This document shows positions 1-8,454 of a stretch of DNA of 64,000 bases, in pieces. The DNA is from Pyrinomonadaceae bacterium. Its GTDB lineage: Bacteria > Acidobacteriota > Blastocatellia > Pyrinomonadales > Pyrinomonadaceae. The notes beneath the pieces are model-generated. The model was not told the DNA's origin. It made no database searches and saw only the letters and a list, made by a program, of their open reading frames with translations. The translations under genes were made by a program, and so were the position numbers. Each line of letters starts with the position of its first letter. Within the stretch, counting starts at the first letter, position 1. The stretch is taken from positions 49,651-113,650 of the forward strand of contig JAIBCC010000021.1 of NCBI GenBank assembly GCA_019694395.1, written 5' to 3'.

Positions 1-1990
1 TTTGTCCGACCTTGCAGCCCCAGGCTTCGGCAAACTGCGGCAGATTGGACATCGGACCATTGACGCGGTAGCGTTGGTGCGAGTGCGGATCGCCTAAAAC
101 TTGTTGGCGTTCTGCTTCCGGCGTTGATTTAGCTGCCCAAACCTGTGCCCAACCAAGGAAAAATCGTTGTTCCGGCGTGAATCCGTCAATATTTGCCGGA
201 CGAGGTTTACCTTCCATTGATTTTTTGAAAGCGGTGTAAGCGGCGGTTAATCCACCCAAATCACCAATATTTTCACCCAAAGTTAATTTACCGTTGATAT
301 GTAGTCCTGGCTGAACTTCGTAACCGTTAAATTGTTCAACCACGCAGTTGGCGCGTTCTTCAAATTTTTTACGGTCTTCCGGTGTCCACCACATTTTCAG
401 GTTTCCGTCAGCATCGTAACGGCTGCCCGAATCGTCAAAACCGTGCGAAACTTCGTGACCGATAACCGCCACGATTGCCCCGTAATTGATGGCATCATCA
501 GCGGCAAAATTAAAGAACGGCGGCTGCAAAATTCCGGCAGGAAATGTGATGTCGTTGAATGACGGACTGTAACTGGCATTAACGGTCGGTGGGGTCATTC
601 CCATCCGGGTTTTGTCCACCGGTTTGTTAATGTCCTGGAGATTGCGGTTGATTTGGAATTGAGCCGCTCTTTGTCCGTTATCAAAATATGATTTGCGGTC
701 AATAACCAAGCCTTTGTAGCCGCGCAGGACATCAGGCGAACCGATTTTGCGTTTGATGGCAGCAAGTTTGATCAAAGCTTGTTTTTTTGTTTCATCGCTC
801 ATCCATTCCAAACCATTGATTCTGACCTTAAAAGCGGCAACCAGATTATCAATCATTTCATTCATCCGTTTTTTGGCTTCGGCAGTGAATGCTTTTTTGA
901 TGTATTCCTGACCGAGTGCTTCGCCGAGTGTGCCGTCAACGGTCTGTGCACAGCGTTTCCAACGAGGTTGCTGTTCCTTTGTTCCCGATAAATATTTACC
1001 GAAAAAGTTAAAATTTTCATCGCCGAATCGTTTGGAAAGACGACTAGCCGAACCGTTAAGAATCATCCAACGCATATAGGTTTTCAAATCATTAAGGTTC
1101 GTTTCGGTCAAAATTTTGTCTAATTCTTTGAAGAAATCCGGCTGACCGATATTAAAATCTTTAATCGGTGGAACTCCGCGAGTTTTCATGTAATCAGTCC
1201 ACGAAAAATTCGGAGTCAGTTTTTGAGCATCTTCAACCGTCATTTTGTTGTAACGTTTGTCGGGGTCGCGCAATTCGACCGGAGCTTTGGAAGCATTCGC
1301 CAAACGCATTTGGATTTTCATTACGGTTTGAGCGTTAGCGGCAGCTTTATCAGCATCGTCACCCGCCAGTTTGAACATATTGGTCATATATTCAACAAAT
1401 TTATCGCGGGTTTCTTTCGATTTTGCGTCATCTTTGGTGTAGTAATCTTTGTTTGGCAAACTCAATCCGCCTTGTCCGGCGTTGGCAATTGTCAAATTAC
1501 TGTTTTTAGCATCCGCACCAGCTCCAAAACTGAAAAACATTCCTGCTCCCGCTTTATGGAAATTTGCAATTGCAGTTTGTAATTGTTTGACATTAGCAAT
1601 CTTATCAATTTCGGCAAATCGTGGTTTCAAAGGAGAAATATCAGCTTTTTCGATGGCGGCTTCATCCATACAGGAAGAATATAAATCACCGATCAATTGT
1701 AAATCACTGCCTTTTGCAGCCTTTGTTTTTGCCGCATTTTCCAAAATATCGTGTAATACATTTTGGTTATTATCGGCTAAAGTATTGAAAGTTCCCCAAC
1801 GAGAAAATGCCGGGGGAATTTGTGTGTTTTTAACCCAATTTCCATTGGCGTATTGGAAAAAGTCTTCGCAAGCGTCAGCTGAAGTATCCATCCGACTCGT
1901 ATCAAAAGCCTTGCTCTGAGCCAAAGTCGCCATTACAAAAGACAGTAATAGACAAAAGCTGAGCACAAAGCGGACTGTAAAAGAACGCAT
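1..1990 (-). CDS. M13 family metalloendopeptidase (neprilysin-like), C-terminus cut by window edge
   Basis: Secreted zinc endopeptidase of the M13 (neprilysin/PepO) family. The start codon ATG at 1990 is preceded by GGAG at good spacing, and the first residues (MRSFTVRF...) form a signal peptide ending near LAQ. About 663 residues are visible. The HEVSH zinc motif is encoded near 443-457, and the downstream GENIGD motif supplying the third zinc ligand is intact, so the enzyme looks active. Only about the last ten residues are missing, judged by alignment with the neighbouring paralogue at 2180-4204, which it matches over its whole length. The family cleaves peptides in the periplasm or outside the cell. 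The pair is a tandem duplication, probably old because the two proteins differ at many positions. Confidence 0.95.
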   Translation of the reverse strand, partial: MRSFTVRFVLSFCLLLSFVMATLAQSKAFDTSRMDTSADACEDFFQYANGNWVKNTQIPPAFSRWGTFNTLADNNQNVLHDILENAAKTKAAKGSDLQLIGDLYSSCMDEAAIEKADISPLKPRFAEIDKIANVKQLQTAIANFHKAGAGMFFSFGAGADAKNSNLTIANAGQGGLSLPNKDYYTKDDAKSKETRDKFVEYMTNMFKLAGDDADKAAANAQTVMKIQMRLANASKAPVELRDPDKRYNKMTVEDAQKLTPNFSWTDYMKTRGVPPIKDFNIGQPDFFKELDKILTETNLNDLKTYMRWMILNGSASRLSKRFGDENFNFFGKYLSGTKEQQPRWKRCAQTVDGTLGEALGQEYIKKAFTAEAKKRMNEMIDNLVAAFKVRINGLEWMSDETKKQALIKLAAIKRKIGSPDVLRGYKGLVIDRKSYFDNGQRAAQFQINRNLQDINKPVDKTRMGMTPPTVNASYSPSFNDITFPAGILQPPFFNFAADDAINYGAIVAVIGHEVSHGFDDSGSRYDADGNLKMWWTPEDRKKFEERANCVVEQFNGYEVQPGLHINGKLTLGENIGDLGGLTAAYTAFKKSMEGKPRPANIDGFTPEQRFFLGWAQVWAAKSTPEAERQQVLGDPHSHQRYRVNGPMSNLPQFAEAWGCKVGQ

Positions 1991-2114
1991 ATTTAAATTG
2001 TCTCCTGAATTATTAAAGAATTGAAAACATTTTAATACAAATCTGTAGGAAAATACGACTTAATATTTTAGATTTAGCCCAAAAGAGTGGATTACTTTAC
2101 AAATATTTACAAGA

Positions 2115-2151
2115 AAAAAATAAGGACTCGAAAACTATCAAGTCCTTATTT
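2115..2151 (-). terminator. Rho-independent terminator of the second M13 gene
   Basis: The arms AATAAGGACT and AGTCCTTATT form a 10 bp stem around a 12-base loop. On the minus strand the stem is followed by a run of T. It lies just past the stop at 2180, so transcription of the two M13 paralogues is probably separate. Confidence 0.75.
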
Positions 2152-2179
2152 TAACTTTTACCTTTTTACTTACAAATTC

Positions 2180-4204
2180 TTACCAAATTTTACAAGGATT
2201 CGGGCGAACCATTTTCTGACCGACTTTACAGCCAAATGCCTGGGCAAATTCGGGTAAATTTGAAAACGGACCGTTGACACGGAAACGCGGGTCTGAGTGC
2301 GGATCGGAAGCGACCAACACCCGTTGAACTTGCGGAGTCGATTTAGCTGCCCAAACTTGCGCCCAGCCTAAGAAAAATCTTTGTTCCGGCGTGAATCCGT
2401 CAATTTTTTCGGGTTGCGGTTTGCCTTGCATTGATTTTTTGTAACCATTGTAAGCGAGAATCAAGCCGCCCAAATCACCAATGTTTTCGCCTAAAGTTAA
2501 TTTACCGTTGATGAATAGACCGGGTTGCACTTCGTAACCGTTAAATTGTTCAACCACACAGTTTGCGCGGGCTTCAAACTTTTCACGGTCTTCAGGAGTC
2601 CACCACGATTTTAAGTTTCCGTCACCGTCATATTGACTTCCTTCATCATCAAATCCGTGTGTAATTTCGTGACCGATGCCGCCGCCGATTGCGCCGTAAT
2701 TGATCGGATCATCAGCCGCAAAATTAAAGAAAGGCGGTTGCAAAATTCCGGCAGGGAACGTGACATCGTTGAAAACAGGAAAATATCCGGCATTAACAGT
2801 TGGCGGAGTCATTCCCCAACGGCTTTTATCAACAGGTGTATTTACGTCTTTCAAATTGCGGGCGATTTGAAATTGAGCTGAACGCAAAGTGTTGGAAAGA
2901 TAGGATGTTCGGTCAATTTTCAAGCCGACATAACCGCGTAATTTGTCGGGATAACCAATCTTGCGTTTCATAGCGCCGAGCTTTGCCAACGCTTTGGTTT
3001 TGGTTTCCGCGCTCATCCAGTCTAAATTATTGATTCTTTCACGATAAGCCGCGAAAAGGTTGTCAATCATTTCGTCCATTTTCTTTTTGGCGGCGGGTGT
3101 GTAGGCTTTTTTGACGAATTCCTGACCAAGTGCTTCGCCCAAATTGCCATCGGTGGCAGACGAGCAACGTCTCCAACGCGGGAGCATTTCTTTTTGACCG
3201 TTCAAATATTTGCCAAAGAAGTTAAAGTTTTCATCCACAAAGGCTTTCGGTAAACGGTTAGCGGTTGAGGTTATCAAATTCCAGCGTAAATTCGTTTTCC
3301 ATTGCTCAAGCGGAACTTCGGTCATCATTTTGCTGACTTCGGTAAAGAAAGCGGGTTGACCGACGATGACTTCTTTGACTTGCGGGATTCCGCGATTGAT
3401 CAAATAGCCTGTCCACGAAAAATTCGGAGACATCGCCGCTAATTTTGCCAAATCCATTTTGTTGTAATTTTTTTCGGGATCGCGCAATTCAACCGGACTC
3501 ATTGAGGCTTTTGCCAAACGGGTTTGAAAATCCAACACGGTTTTAGCATTGGCGGCGGCTTTGTCGGCATCATCGCCCAAAAGTTTGAACATATTGGCAA
3601 CGTGTTCGACAAATTTGGCGCGGGTTTCGACCGATTTGGCATCATCTTTCAAATAATAATCTTTGGTCGGCAGGCTCAATCCCCCTTGATTGGCGTTGGC
3701 GGCATTCATCGAACTGTTTTTCGCATCGGAAAAAACTCCAAAGCCAAAAATTGCACCGATTCCCATCGAATGAAATGCCGCGATTTGTTTTTGTAAACTT
3801 TTGACATCTTTGATGTTATTGATTTGTTGAAAATAAGGAGCAAGCGCAGTTGTTCCGGCTTTTTCGATTGCGTCTTCGTCAACACAAGTTGAATAAAAAT
3901 CGCCGATCAATTGCAAACTGCTTCCGGCGGGAGATTTGGTTTTGGCGGCATTTTCCAAAATTTCTTTGAGCGTGTTGTTATTATTTTCGTTGAGGATATT
4001 GAAACTGCCCCAACGCGCCTGTGAAGCCGGGATCTCTGTATTTTTAAGCCAACCTCCATTGGCATATTGATAAAAATCTTCGCAAGCGTCAGCCGAAGTG
4101 TCCAAACGATTCAAGTCAAACGCTTTGGTTTGTGCGAAGCTGTTAATTGAAAATGCCAGCAATAAACAAAAAGTCACTGCATAGCGGACTGAAAACGAAC
4201 TCAT
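2180..4204 (-). CDS. M13 family metalloendopeptidase (neprilysin-like)
   Basis: Full-length secreted M13 zinc metalloprotease of 674 residues from the start chosen here. ATG at 4204 is preferred over the in-frame ATG at 4219, because GGAG lies 9 bases upstream and the N-terminus then matches that of the paralogue at 1-1990. A signal peptide (SVRYAVTFCLLLAFSINSFAQ) is followed by the M13 N-terminal domain (LDTSADACEDFYQYANGGW). Near the C-terminus are HEITHGFDDEG with both zinc histidines and the catalytic Glu, GENIGDLGG with the third ligand, and the DPHSDPRFRVNG substrate-binding segment. The protein ends in Cys-Lys-Ile-Trp, as typical M13 proteins do. Role: extracytoplasmic peptide degradation. 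Confidence 0.96.
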   Translation of the reverse strand: MSSFSVRYAVTFCLLLAFSINSFAQTKAFDLNRLDTSADACEDFYQYANGGWLKNTEIPASQARWGSFNILNENNNNTLKEILENAAKTKSPAGSSLQLIGDFYSTCVDEDAIEKAGTTALAPYFQQINNIKDVKSLQKQIAAFHSMGIGAIFGFGVFSDAKNSSMNAANANQGGLSLPTKDYYLKDDAKSVETRAKFVEHVANMFKLLGDDADKAAANAKTVLDFQTRLAKASMSPVELRDPEKNYNKMDLAKLAAMSPNFSWTGYLINRGIPQVKEVIVGQPAFFTEVSKMMTEVPLEQWKTNLRWNLITSTANRLPKAFVDENFNFFGKYLNGQKEMLPRWRRCSSATDGNLGEALGQEFVKKAYTPAAKKKMDEMIDNLFAAYRERINNLDWMSAETKTKALAKLGAMKRKIGYPDKLRGYVGLKIDRTSYLSNTLRSAQFQIARNLKDVNTPVDKSRWGMTPPTVNAGYFPVFNDVTFPAGILQPPFFNFAADDPINYGAIGGGIGHEITHGFDDEGSQYDGDGNLKSWWTPEDREKFEARANCVVEQFNGYEVQPGLFINGKLTLGENIGDLGGLILAYNGYKKSMQGKPQPEKIDGFTPEQRFFLGWAQVWAAKSTPQVQRVLVASDPHSDPRFRVNGPFSNLPEFAQAFGCKVGQKMVRPNPCKIW

Positions 4205-4336
4205 TTTAATATTCTCCATTAAATTGCATTTTGTGGAATTTCTTAGAAACCTGTTAGCAGATTAGCAAATTTATAGCTGGATAAACACCAAAACGTGATT
4301 GAGTGCAACAAAACGGGATAAAATGCACTAAATCAG

Positions 4337-5083
4337 TTATAAAACGGGAATAAATTTTTCACTGACGGCTTCCCAGAGGTCTTTAGCTAATTTTTTACGG
4401 TCATCGCCTACGATTGGTTCTTCACCAAAATTGATGATGGCTGTGACCTCTTTCAATTGAAAAAAACGCCATAAATGCTCAATAAAAGTTGTGTCATCCC
4501 ACCAGCAAACCGAGTAACTCGGCGGCGGCTCGTCCAACGGCGTTTGGTAGCTGATCGAAGCGTAATGAACCGGCAAATCGGTCGAAGCGGCAAATTCTAA
4601 AAAGGAAGACTTAAAAGGCAAAACTTCTTCGCCTTTGGTGCTGGTTCCTTCAGGGAAAATTATCACGCCCTCGCCGCGTTCCAGAGCGTTCAAAACGTCT
4701 AATCCGGCTCGCGGAATGTCTCGTTTACATTGCCGATTGATGTAAATATTGCCCATATCACGAACGATTTTCCCGGCAGCAAACCAACTTTCAATTTCGC
4801 CTTTGGCAACATAAATTCCTTCGACCACAGCACGGATCGTCGGAATGTCCATATAACTTAAATGATTGCAAACTAAGAAGAAAGGTGAATGGGGAGGCGT
4901 GCCGATGACTTCAACTTTCATCCTTGATATTTTGACAAAATACCGTGCCCAATTCCGAAAAATGATCTGCCGCCAATAGATTTTATTTGGAATGACAAAA
5001 TCGCCAATCCACCAAATTCCGTAAAGTCCGAAAGTCGCCCCGAGAAATGAGATAAAACGAATTGCTGCCCGAATGTTCTTCAT
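4337..5083 (-). CDS. 1-acyl-glycerol-3-phosphate acyltransferase family (PlsC/OlsA-like)
   Basis: Membrane-associated O-acyltransferase of 248 residues. It has the PlsC catalytic motif H74-x4-D79 (NHLSYMD) and the FPEG motif at about 143-146. A hydrophobic N-terminal segment (about 8-32) would anchor it to the inner membrane. It lies 104 bases downstream of an OlsB-like N-acyltransferase on the same strand. In ornithine-lipid synthesis OlsB attaches a hydroxy fatty acid to ornithine and OlsA then adds the second acyl chain, so this gene is a good OlsA candidate. A general phosphatidic-acid synthase (PlsC) is the alternative; context favours OlsA but does not prove it. Confidence 0.85.
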   Translation of the reverse strand: MKNIRAAIRFISFLGATFGLYGIWWIGDFVIPNKIYWRQIIFRNWARYFVKISRMKVEVIGTPPHSPFFLVCNHLSYMDIPTIRAVVEGIYVAKGEIESWFAAGKIVRDMGNIYINRQCKRDIPRAGLDVLNALERGEGVIIFPEGTSTKGEEVLPFKSSFLEFAASTDLPVHYASISYQTPLDEPPPSYSVCWWDDTTFIEHLWRFFQLKEVTAIINFGEEPIVGDDRKKLAKDLWEAVSEKFIPVL

Positions 5084-5110
5084 AGAAAAATTTTAACGCA
5101 AAGTCGTTCA

Positions 5111-5138
5111 AGTAAAAAGTAAAAAGGCAAAAGGCAAA
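5111..5138. repeat. Degenerate heptamer array, 4 units
   Basis: Four consecutive 7-base units, two reading AGTAAAA and two reading AGGCAAA, lie in the gap between the two acyltransferase genes. It belongs to the family of period-7 arrays found through the window. Confidence 0.6.
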
Positions 5139-5187
5139 AAAAAGTAGCAGGAAAAACTTTGCCGACTTGGTGGCTTTACGTTAAAAC

Positions 5188-6078
5188 CTAAATTTTCAAA
5201 TGCTCAAAAGGAGAAAAGAAAAGTTGATAATATTTTTCCTCAATCGTTTTAATATCGAAAATTACAAAAAAATCTATTGTTTTGAAATGACGGTCAATTG
5301 CCGGTTCACCGCAGATTTTGGCTCCGATTCGTAAATAAGTATGGAAAAGTTTTGGTAATTCCACCTCTTTTGTTTCGTTCGGCGTGAGAAAATCTTCTGG
5401 GCGGCATTGGCATTCTTCCCGTGCATCTACGCGGATTTCGGGATGTAAAGCGTTTAATTCTTTCAACTGTTGAGCGGCGCGTTTTCCTTCCGAACAATCC
5501 AAAGTGAACAACGAACAGCAGCCGAAAAGATAGCGTTTTCTCAACTTGGTCGCATATAATGCCAGACCTTTCCAGAGCAAAAATAACACCCGCGTATTCC
5601 GATGCTCACGCGCAATGCAGGAACGTCCGATCTCCAGCGACTGCGCCAAAACTTCGTAAGGCAAATCTTCCAAACGAAACTCACCCGAAGAATAGAATCC
5701 TTCTGCATTTTTTGCCATTTCCAAGGTGCGAAGTCTGTAAGTGCCGACAACTGCATTGGTTAGCTTTTCAACGACAATCAAATGATGACAGGTTTGGTCA
5801 AATTCGTCCTCGTCGCGCTCGGTCAAAAAAGACGAATCAAGCCCTTCGTTCAGCTCCAAATTAAAAACTTCAAAACGCAAACGCAGTGCAGCATCAATTT
5901 CTTCGGGCGTGCGGGCGAAACGAACAACGTAATGACCTTCGCAAATTTCTTCGGTTGGCACATCTGCGGTCTGAAACGGATAATCAAACGCTTTTTGAAA
6001 ATCAGGTGCAGTTGATTCATCAATTTCAGGTGCTTGTGTGCGTTGAAACGGCATTATTTTGAAATCTAAAAGCAACAT
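5188..6078 (-). CDS. GNAT-like N-acyltransferase, OlsB/hemolysin type (Acetyltransf_5)
   Basis: The 296-residue protein carries the fold of the PF13444 group, which includes OlsB (acyl-ACP:ornithine N-acyltransferase). Family-like stretches are ALRLRFEVFNLELNEG and DEFDQTCHHLIV, a VGTYRL strand, and the EIGRSCI segment followed by LLWKGLALY. The LFGCCSLFTLD segment is also typical. The family makes the lyso form of ornithine or related amino-acid lipids. The OlsA-like acyltransferase follows directly. Neither candidate start (ATG at 6078 or ATG at 6054) has a clear Shine-Dalgarno site; the shorter one drops only eight residues. A homoserine-lactone-synthase-like or siderophore-like acyl transfer is less likely. 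Confidence 0.82.
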   Translation of the reverse strand: MLLLDFKIMPFQRTQAPEIDESTAPDFQKAFDYPFQTADVPTEEICEGHYVVRFARTPEEIDAALRLRFEVFNLELNEGLDSSFLTERDEDEFDQTCHHLIVVEKLTNAVVGTYRLRTLEMAKNAEGFYSSGEFRLEDLPYEVLAQSLEIGRSCIAREHRNTRVLFLLWKGLALYATKLRKRYLFGCCSLFTLDCSEGKRAAQQLKELNALHPEIRVDAREECQCRPEDFLTPNETKEVELPKLFHTYLRIGAKICGEPAIDRHFKTIDFFVIFDIKTIEEKYYQLFFSPFEHLKI

Positions 6079-6233
6079 ATTTTTTTTGATAATAGGTCTT
6101 TAATGTTAAATCCCTCTTACCAAGAAATTTATTCTAACTTTTAGAAAAAATACGCAAATATTTTTTGAAAGTTCGATAAGTTACTAAAAAAATAACTTTC
6201 CGACGCTAAAATAAACGAAGTTCCAAATTTTGA

Positions 6234-7118
6234 TTAATTGTCTTTTTCAATTTTCTTAAAATTGTAACGCAACAAAACCCGAATCGGCAACGTTTTTCCG
6301 TTGCGTGAAGCAGGTCGCCACTGCATTTTTTGAATGGTTTCTGTAACCGATTCGTCCAAATCGTAACCAGCCCAACGAGTTATTTCGATTCGTGTGATTT
6401 TGCCGTTTTCGTCCACATCAACCGTGGCATCAACCGTGGCGGCGATGGAAAAAAGATTTGCTAGCCGTCTGTAAGGCGGAACGATTCGCCGAAAGGGAAG
6501 CGGTGATTTGAAATTTTTAGCTTCGGGCGAATTTTCGTCAGGCAATTCTTCTAAAATCGGCGGAGTCGGTTCGTTGATCTCAGCTTCCTGCACCTTTTTT
6601 ATGTTCTGCGAAATTTCGCTTTCCAAATAATTTATCGAAGCAAAAAGCTGTGTGTCTGCGATATTTGGGGTTTCGGCTTCAAAACTTTTTAGTGTCCAAA
6701 AAACTAAGCGTCCCGTTCGTGCGCTGACTAAATAAATTGCCGTATATGATTCAAAATAGACAGGTTTGGAAAAAGAAGTCCGGCGCAGATTTTCGGCTTT
6801 GAGCAGAATAATATAGTCGCAGCCGATCGCATTTGCCAAAGTTTTCGCTTCTTCGGTGGAAAGGTTAAAAATATTCTCAATCGGCTGACTTTTGACCGCC
6901 ATTTCTACCAGATCCGCATCCAATGCCTTAAATTTTTCGGAAAACTGCGCTGCAACTTTTTCCGAATTCGGATTCTTTTGCGGATTTATGACGGCAATTT
7001 TTTGAGAATAAATTGCGGAAAAATTGCCACAAAAAAGCACAAAAATCACAAAAAGAAAAACATTGCGTCTTTGCGTCTTTGCGGTGAAATTATTTGTGAT
7101 AAAGTTTCGCAATTTCAT
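6234..7118 (-). CDS. Exported protein with TonB-C-like domain
   Basis: Predicted periplasmic or envelope protein of 294 residues. The start ATG at 7118 is chosen over the longer frame opening at 7238: it lies behind GGAAG and overlaps the 3' end of the upstream HD gene by only 29 bases, a coupling arrangement. A basic stretch (TAKTQRR) is followed by a hydrophobic core and IYSQ, a plausible signal peptide. The middle has a domain that may bind or process paired residues (EEAKTLANAIGCDYIILLKAEN), similar to lipoproteins that sense stress but not assignable. The last 75 residues (VDATVDVDENGKITRIEI ... MQWRPASRNGKTLPIRVLL) match the TonB C-terminal fold. Such orphan TonB-C proteins are common in this phylum; the partner receptor is unknown. 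Confidence 0.8.
   Translation of the reverse strand: MKLRNFITNNFTAKTQRRNVFLFVIFVLFCGNFSAIYSQKIAVINPQKNPNSEKVAAQFSEKFKALDADLVEMAVKSQPIENIFNLSTEEAKTLANAIGCDYIILLKAENLRRTSFSKPVYFESYTAIYLVSARTGRLVFWTLKSFEAETPNIADTQLFASINYLESEISQNIKKVQEAEINEPTPPILEELPDENSPEAKNFKSPLPFRRIVPPYRRLANLFSIAATVDATVDVDENGKITRIEITRWAGYDLDESVTETIQKMQWRPASRNGKTLPIRVLLRYNFKKIEKDN
7063..7086. repeat. Octamer repeat (TTGCGTCT) of a widespread intergenic type
   Basis: Two exact TTGCGTCT units and a third degenerate unit (TTGCGGTG) lie across the stop of the HD gene and inside the signal-peptide region of the TonB-C protein. In translation it yields the TAKTQRR peptide. From memory, this peptide turns up often in doubtful translated reading frames of unrelated bacteria, which suggests the repeat is widespread. 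Confidence 0.55.
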
Positions 7119-8370
7119 CCTTAACTTCCGGGGGAAAACAAACCCGATGAATTTGATAACCTTTTTGCAGACCGCGAACCGCCGCGCTGATTTCAGAAAT
7201 TTCTCGAATAACGGGGCGCGAATAACCGTCCGCCACATAGATCAATTTGTTTGGAGCAGTTTTTTCTTTGGTATAAAAATAATAAGGAACATCACCTGCC
7301 GTGTCTTCGGAAAAATAAAATCTGGAATCAAATCCTCCATTTTCAACGATTTCACGGCATTTAATCAGGAAGTCTTCGCGCTCATTATCCGGCATATCGA
7401 GATCAAACGCCTTAAAAAGTCTTCGATGCAGAAAACGTTTGGCAAGATCGGATAAAATCTCATCATCCGAATATTGCCACTGTTTGATATGAAACATCAC
7501 ATCCGAATCATCAAATTGCAAATGTTCGTTAAGCGTTAATTTTTCACCGCGCAAAATCTTGGCAAAAGGTGTTTTCTCAGCATACCAAACCTCTTTTCCT
7601 TCGGAAAAAAGCTGTAAACTGCGCTTAAAAAGCGATCGCAAAACCACTTCCGCCGAACGCAACGTGCGATGAAAATAAACCTGGCGAAACATATAATAAC
7701 GGGCTTGCAAATAGTCTTCGACGGCATAAATTCCCCGCGCCGAAACATACAAACGGTCATTTTCTTCGTCAATTTCGAGCGATTTAATGATCCATTCCAA
7801 ATCGTAAATTCCGTATTTCGCGCCCGTCATTAAACTGTCGCGCAACAAATAATCCATCCGGTCAACATCAAGCTGGGACGAAACAAGCTGCGATAAAGCG
7901 GCAGGCTTAAAAGTTCCTTTGATGATGTTAGCAATATTTTGCGGCAATTCTTGGGAAAAAGATTTTAAAGTCTGCCCGACTTCGGTTTCATCACTCAAAA
8001 CCGCTTCAACCGTAAAATCTTCGTGGTGAAAATTCAAAACGCTTTCGATAACGTGCGAAAACGCGCCGTGTCCGATGTCGTGCAAAAGCGCGGCGCAGCG
8101 AACCGCAATTCGCGCCTCATCCGAGATTTGGTAAGTGTTTTGGAGCTTATAAAGTGTTCTGGTCGCCAGATGCAATGCCCCAAGCGAATGAGTAAAACGG
8201 GAATGTTCTGCACCTTGATAGGTAAAATTGGCTAAACCAAGCTGCTTAATCCGACGCAGACGCTGGAATTCTGCTGTATCAATCAAACGCACCAGGAGTT
8301 TGCCTTCGTCCGTATCAGTATTGAGTCGAATAATGTTGTGAACCGAATCGCGGTAAATTTTCTCTGACAT
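7090..8370 (-). CDS. HD superfamily phosphohydrolase (SAMHD1/dGTPase-like)
   Basis: Cytoplasmic metal-dependent phosphohydrolase of 426 residues. The start at 8370 (MSEKIYRDSVHN) is preferred over the longer frame because conserved family sequence begins there. Metal ligands are visible: H61 in RFTHSLG, the H97-D98 pair in LLHDIGHGAFSH, and a later LVSSQLDVDRMDYLLRD segment carrying the final Asp. The arrangement FQRLRRIKQLG followed by HSRFTHS is that of the YwfO/SAMHD1-like group, which hydrolyses (d)NTPs. The substrate cannot be read from sequence. It overlaps the next gene downstream, so both are probably one transcript. Confidence 0.93.
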   Translation of the reverse strand: MSEKIYRDSVHNIIRLNTDTDEGKLLVRLIDTAEFQRLRRIKQLGLANFTYQGAEHSRFTHSLGALHLATRTLYKLQNTYQISDEARIAVRCAALLHDIGHGAFSHVIESVLNFHHEDFTVEAVLSDETEVGQTLKSFSQELPQNIANIIKGTFKPAALSQLVSSQLDVDRMDYLLRDSLMTGAKYGIYDLEWIIKSLEIDEENDRLYVSARGIYAVEDYLQARYYMFRQVYFHRTLRSAEVVLRSLFKRSLQLFSEGKEVWYAEKTPFAKILRGEKLTLNEHLQFDDSDVMFHIKQWQYSDDEILSDLAKRFLHRRLFKAFDLDMPDNEREDFLIKCREIVENGGFDSRFYFSEDTAGDVPYYFYTKEKTAPNKLIYVADGYSRPVIREISEISAAVRGLQKGYQIHRVCFPPEVKDEIAKLYHK

Positions 8371-8405
8371 TTTTATAAAGATTAAGCGAGAACTCTGAAT
8401 TTTAC

Positions 8406-8428
8406 AAAAAAAGGGAGCCGAAGCTCCC
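8406..8428 (-). terminator. Rho-independent terminator of the Oar-like receptor gene
   Basis: GGGAGC and GCTCCC form a 6 bp stem closed by a four-base loop that reads TTCG on the minus strand. It is followed by a run of seven T on that strand. It lies between the receptor stop (8455) and the HD gene start (8370). Confidence 0.9.
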
Positions 8429-8454
8429 AAAATTTCTAAAATTGAAATTCAAGA

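Noticed and set aside
2611..2793. Apparent small proteins opposite or within the M13 genes (also near 397-579)
   Set aside because: Shadow frames of the two peptidase genes; the similar shadows in both copies only reflect the paralogy.
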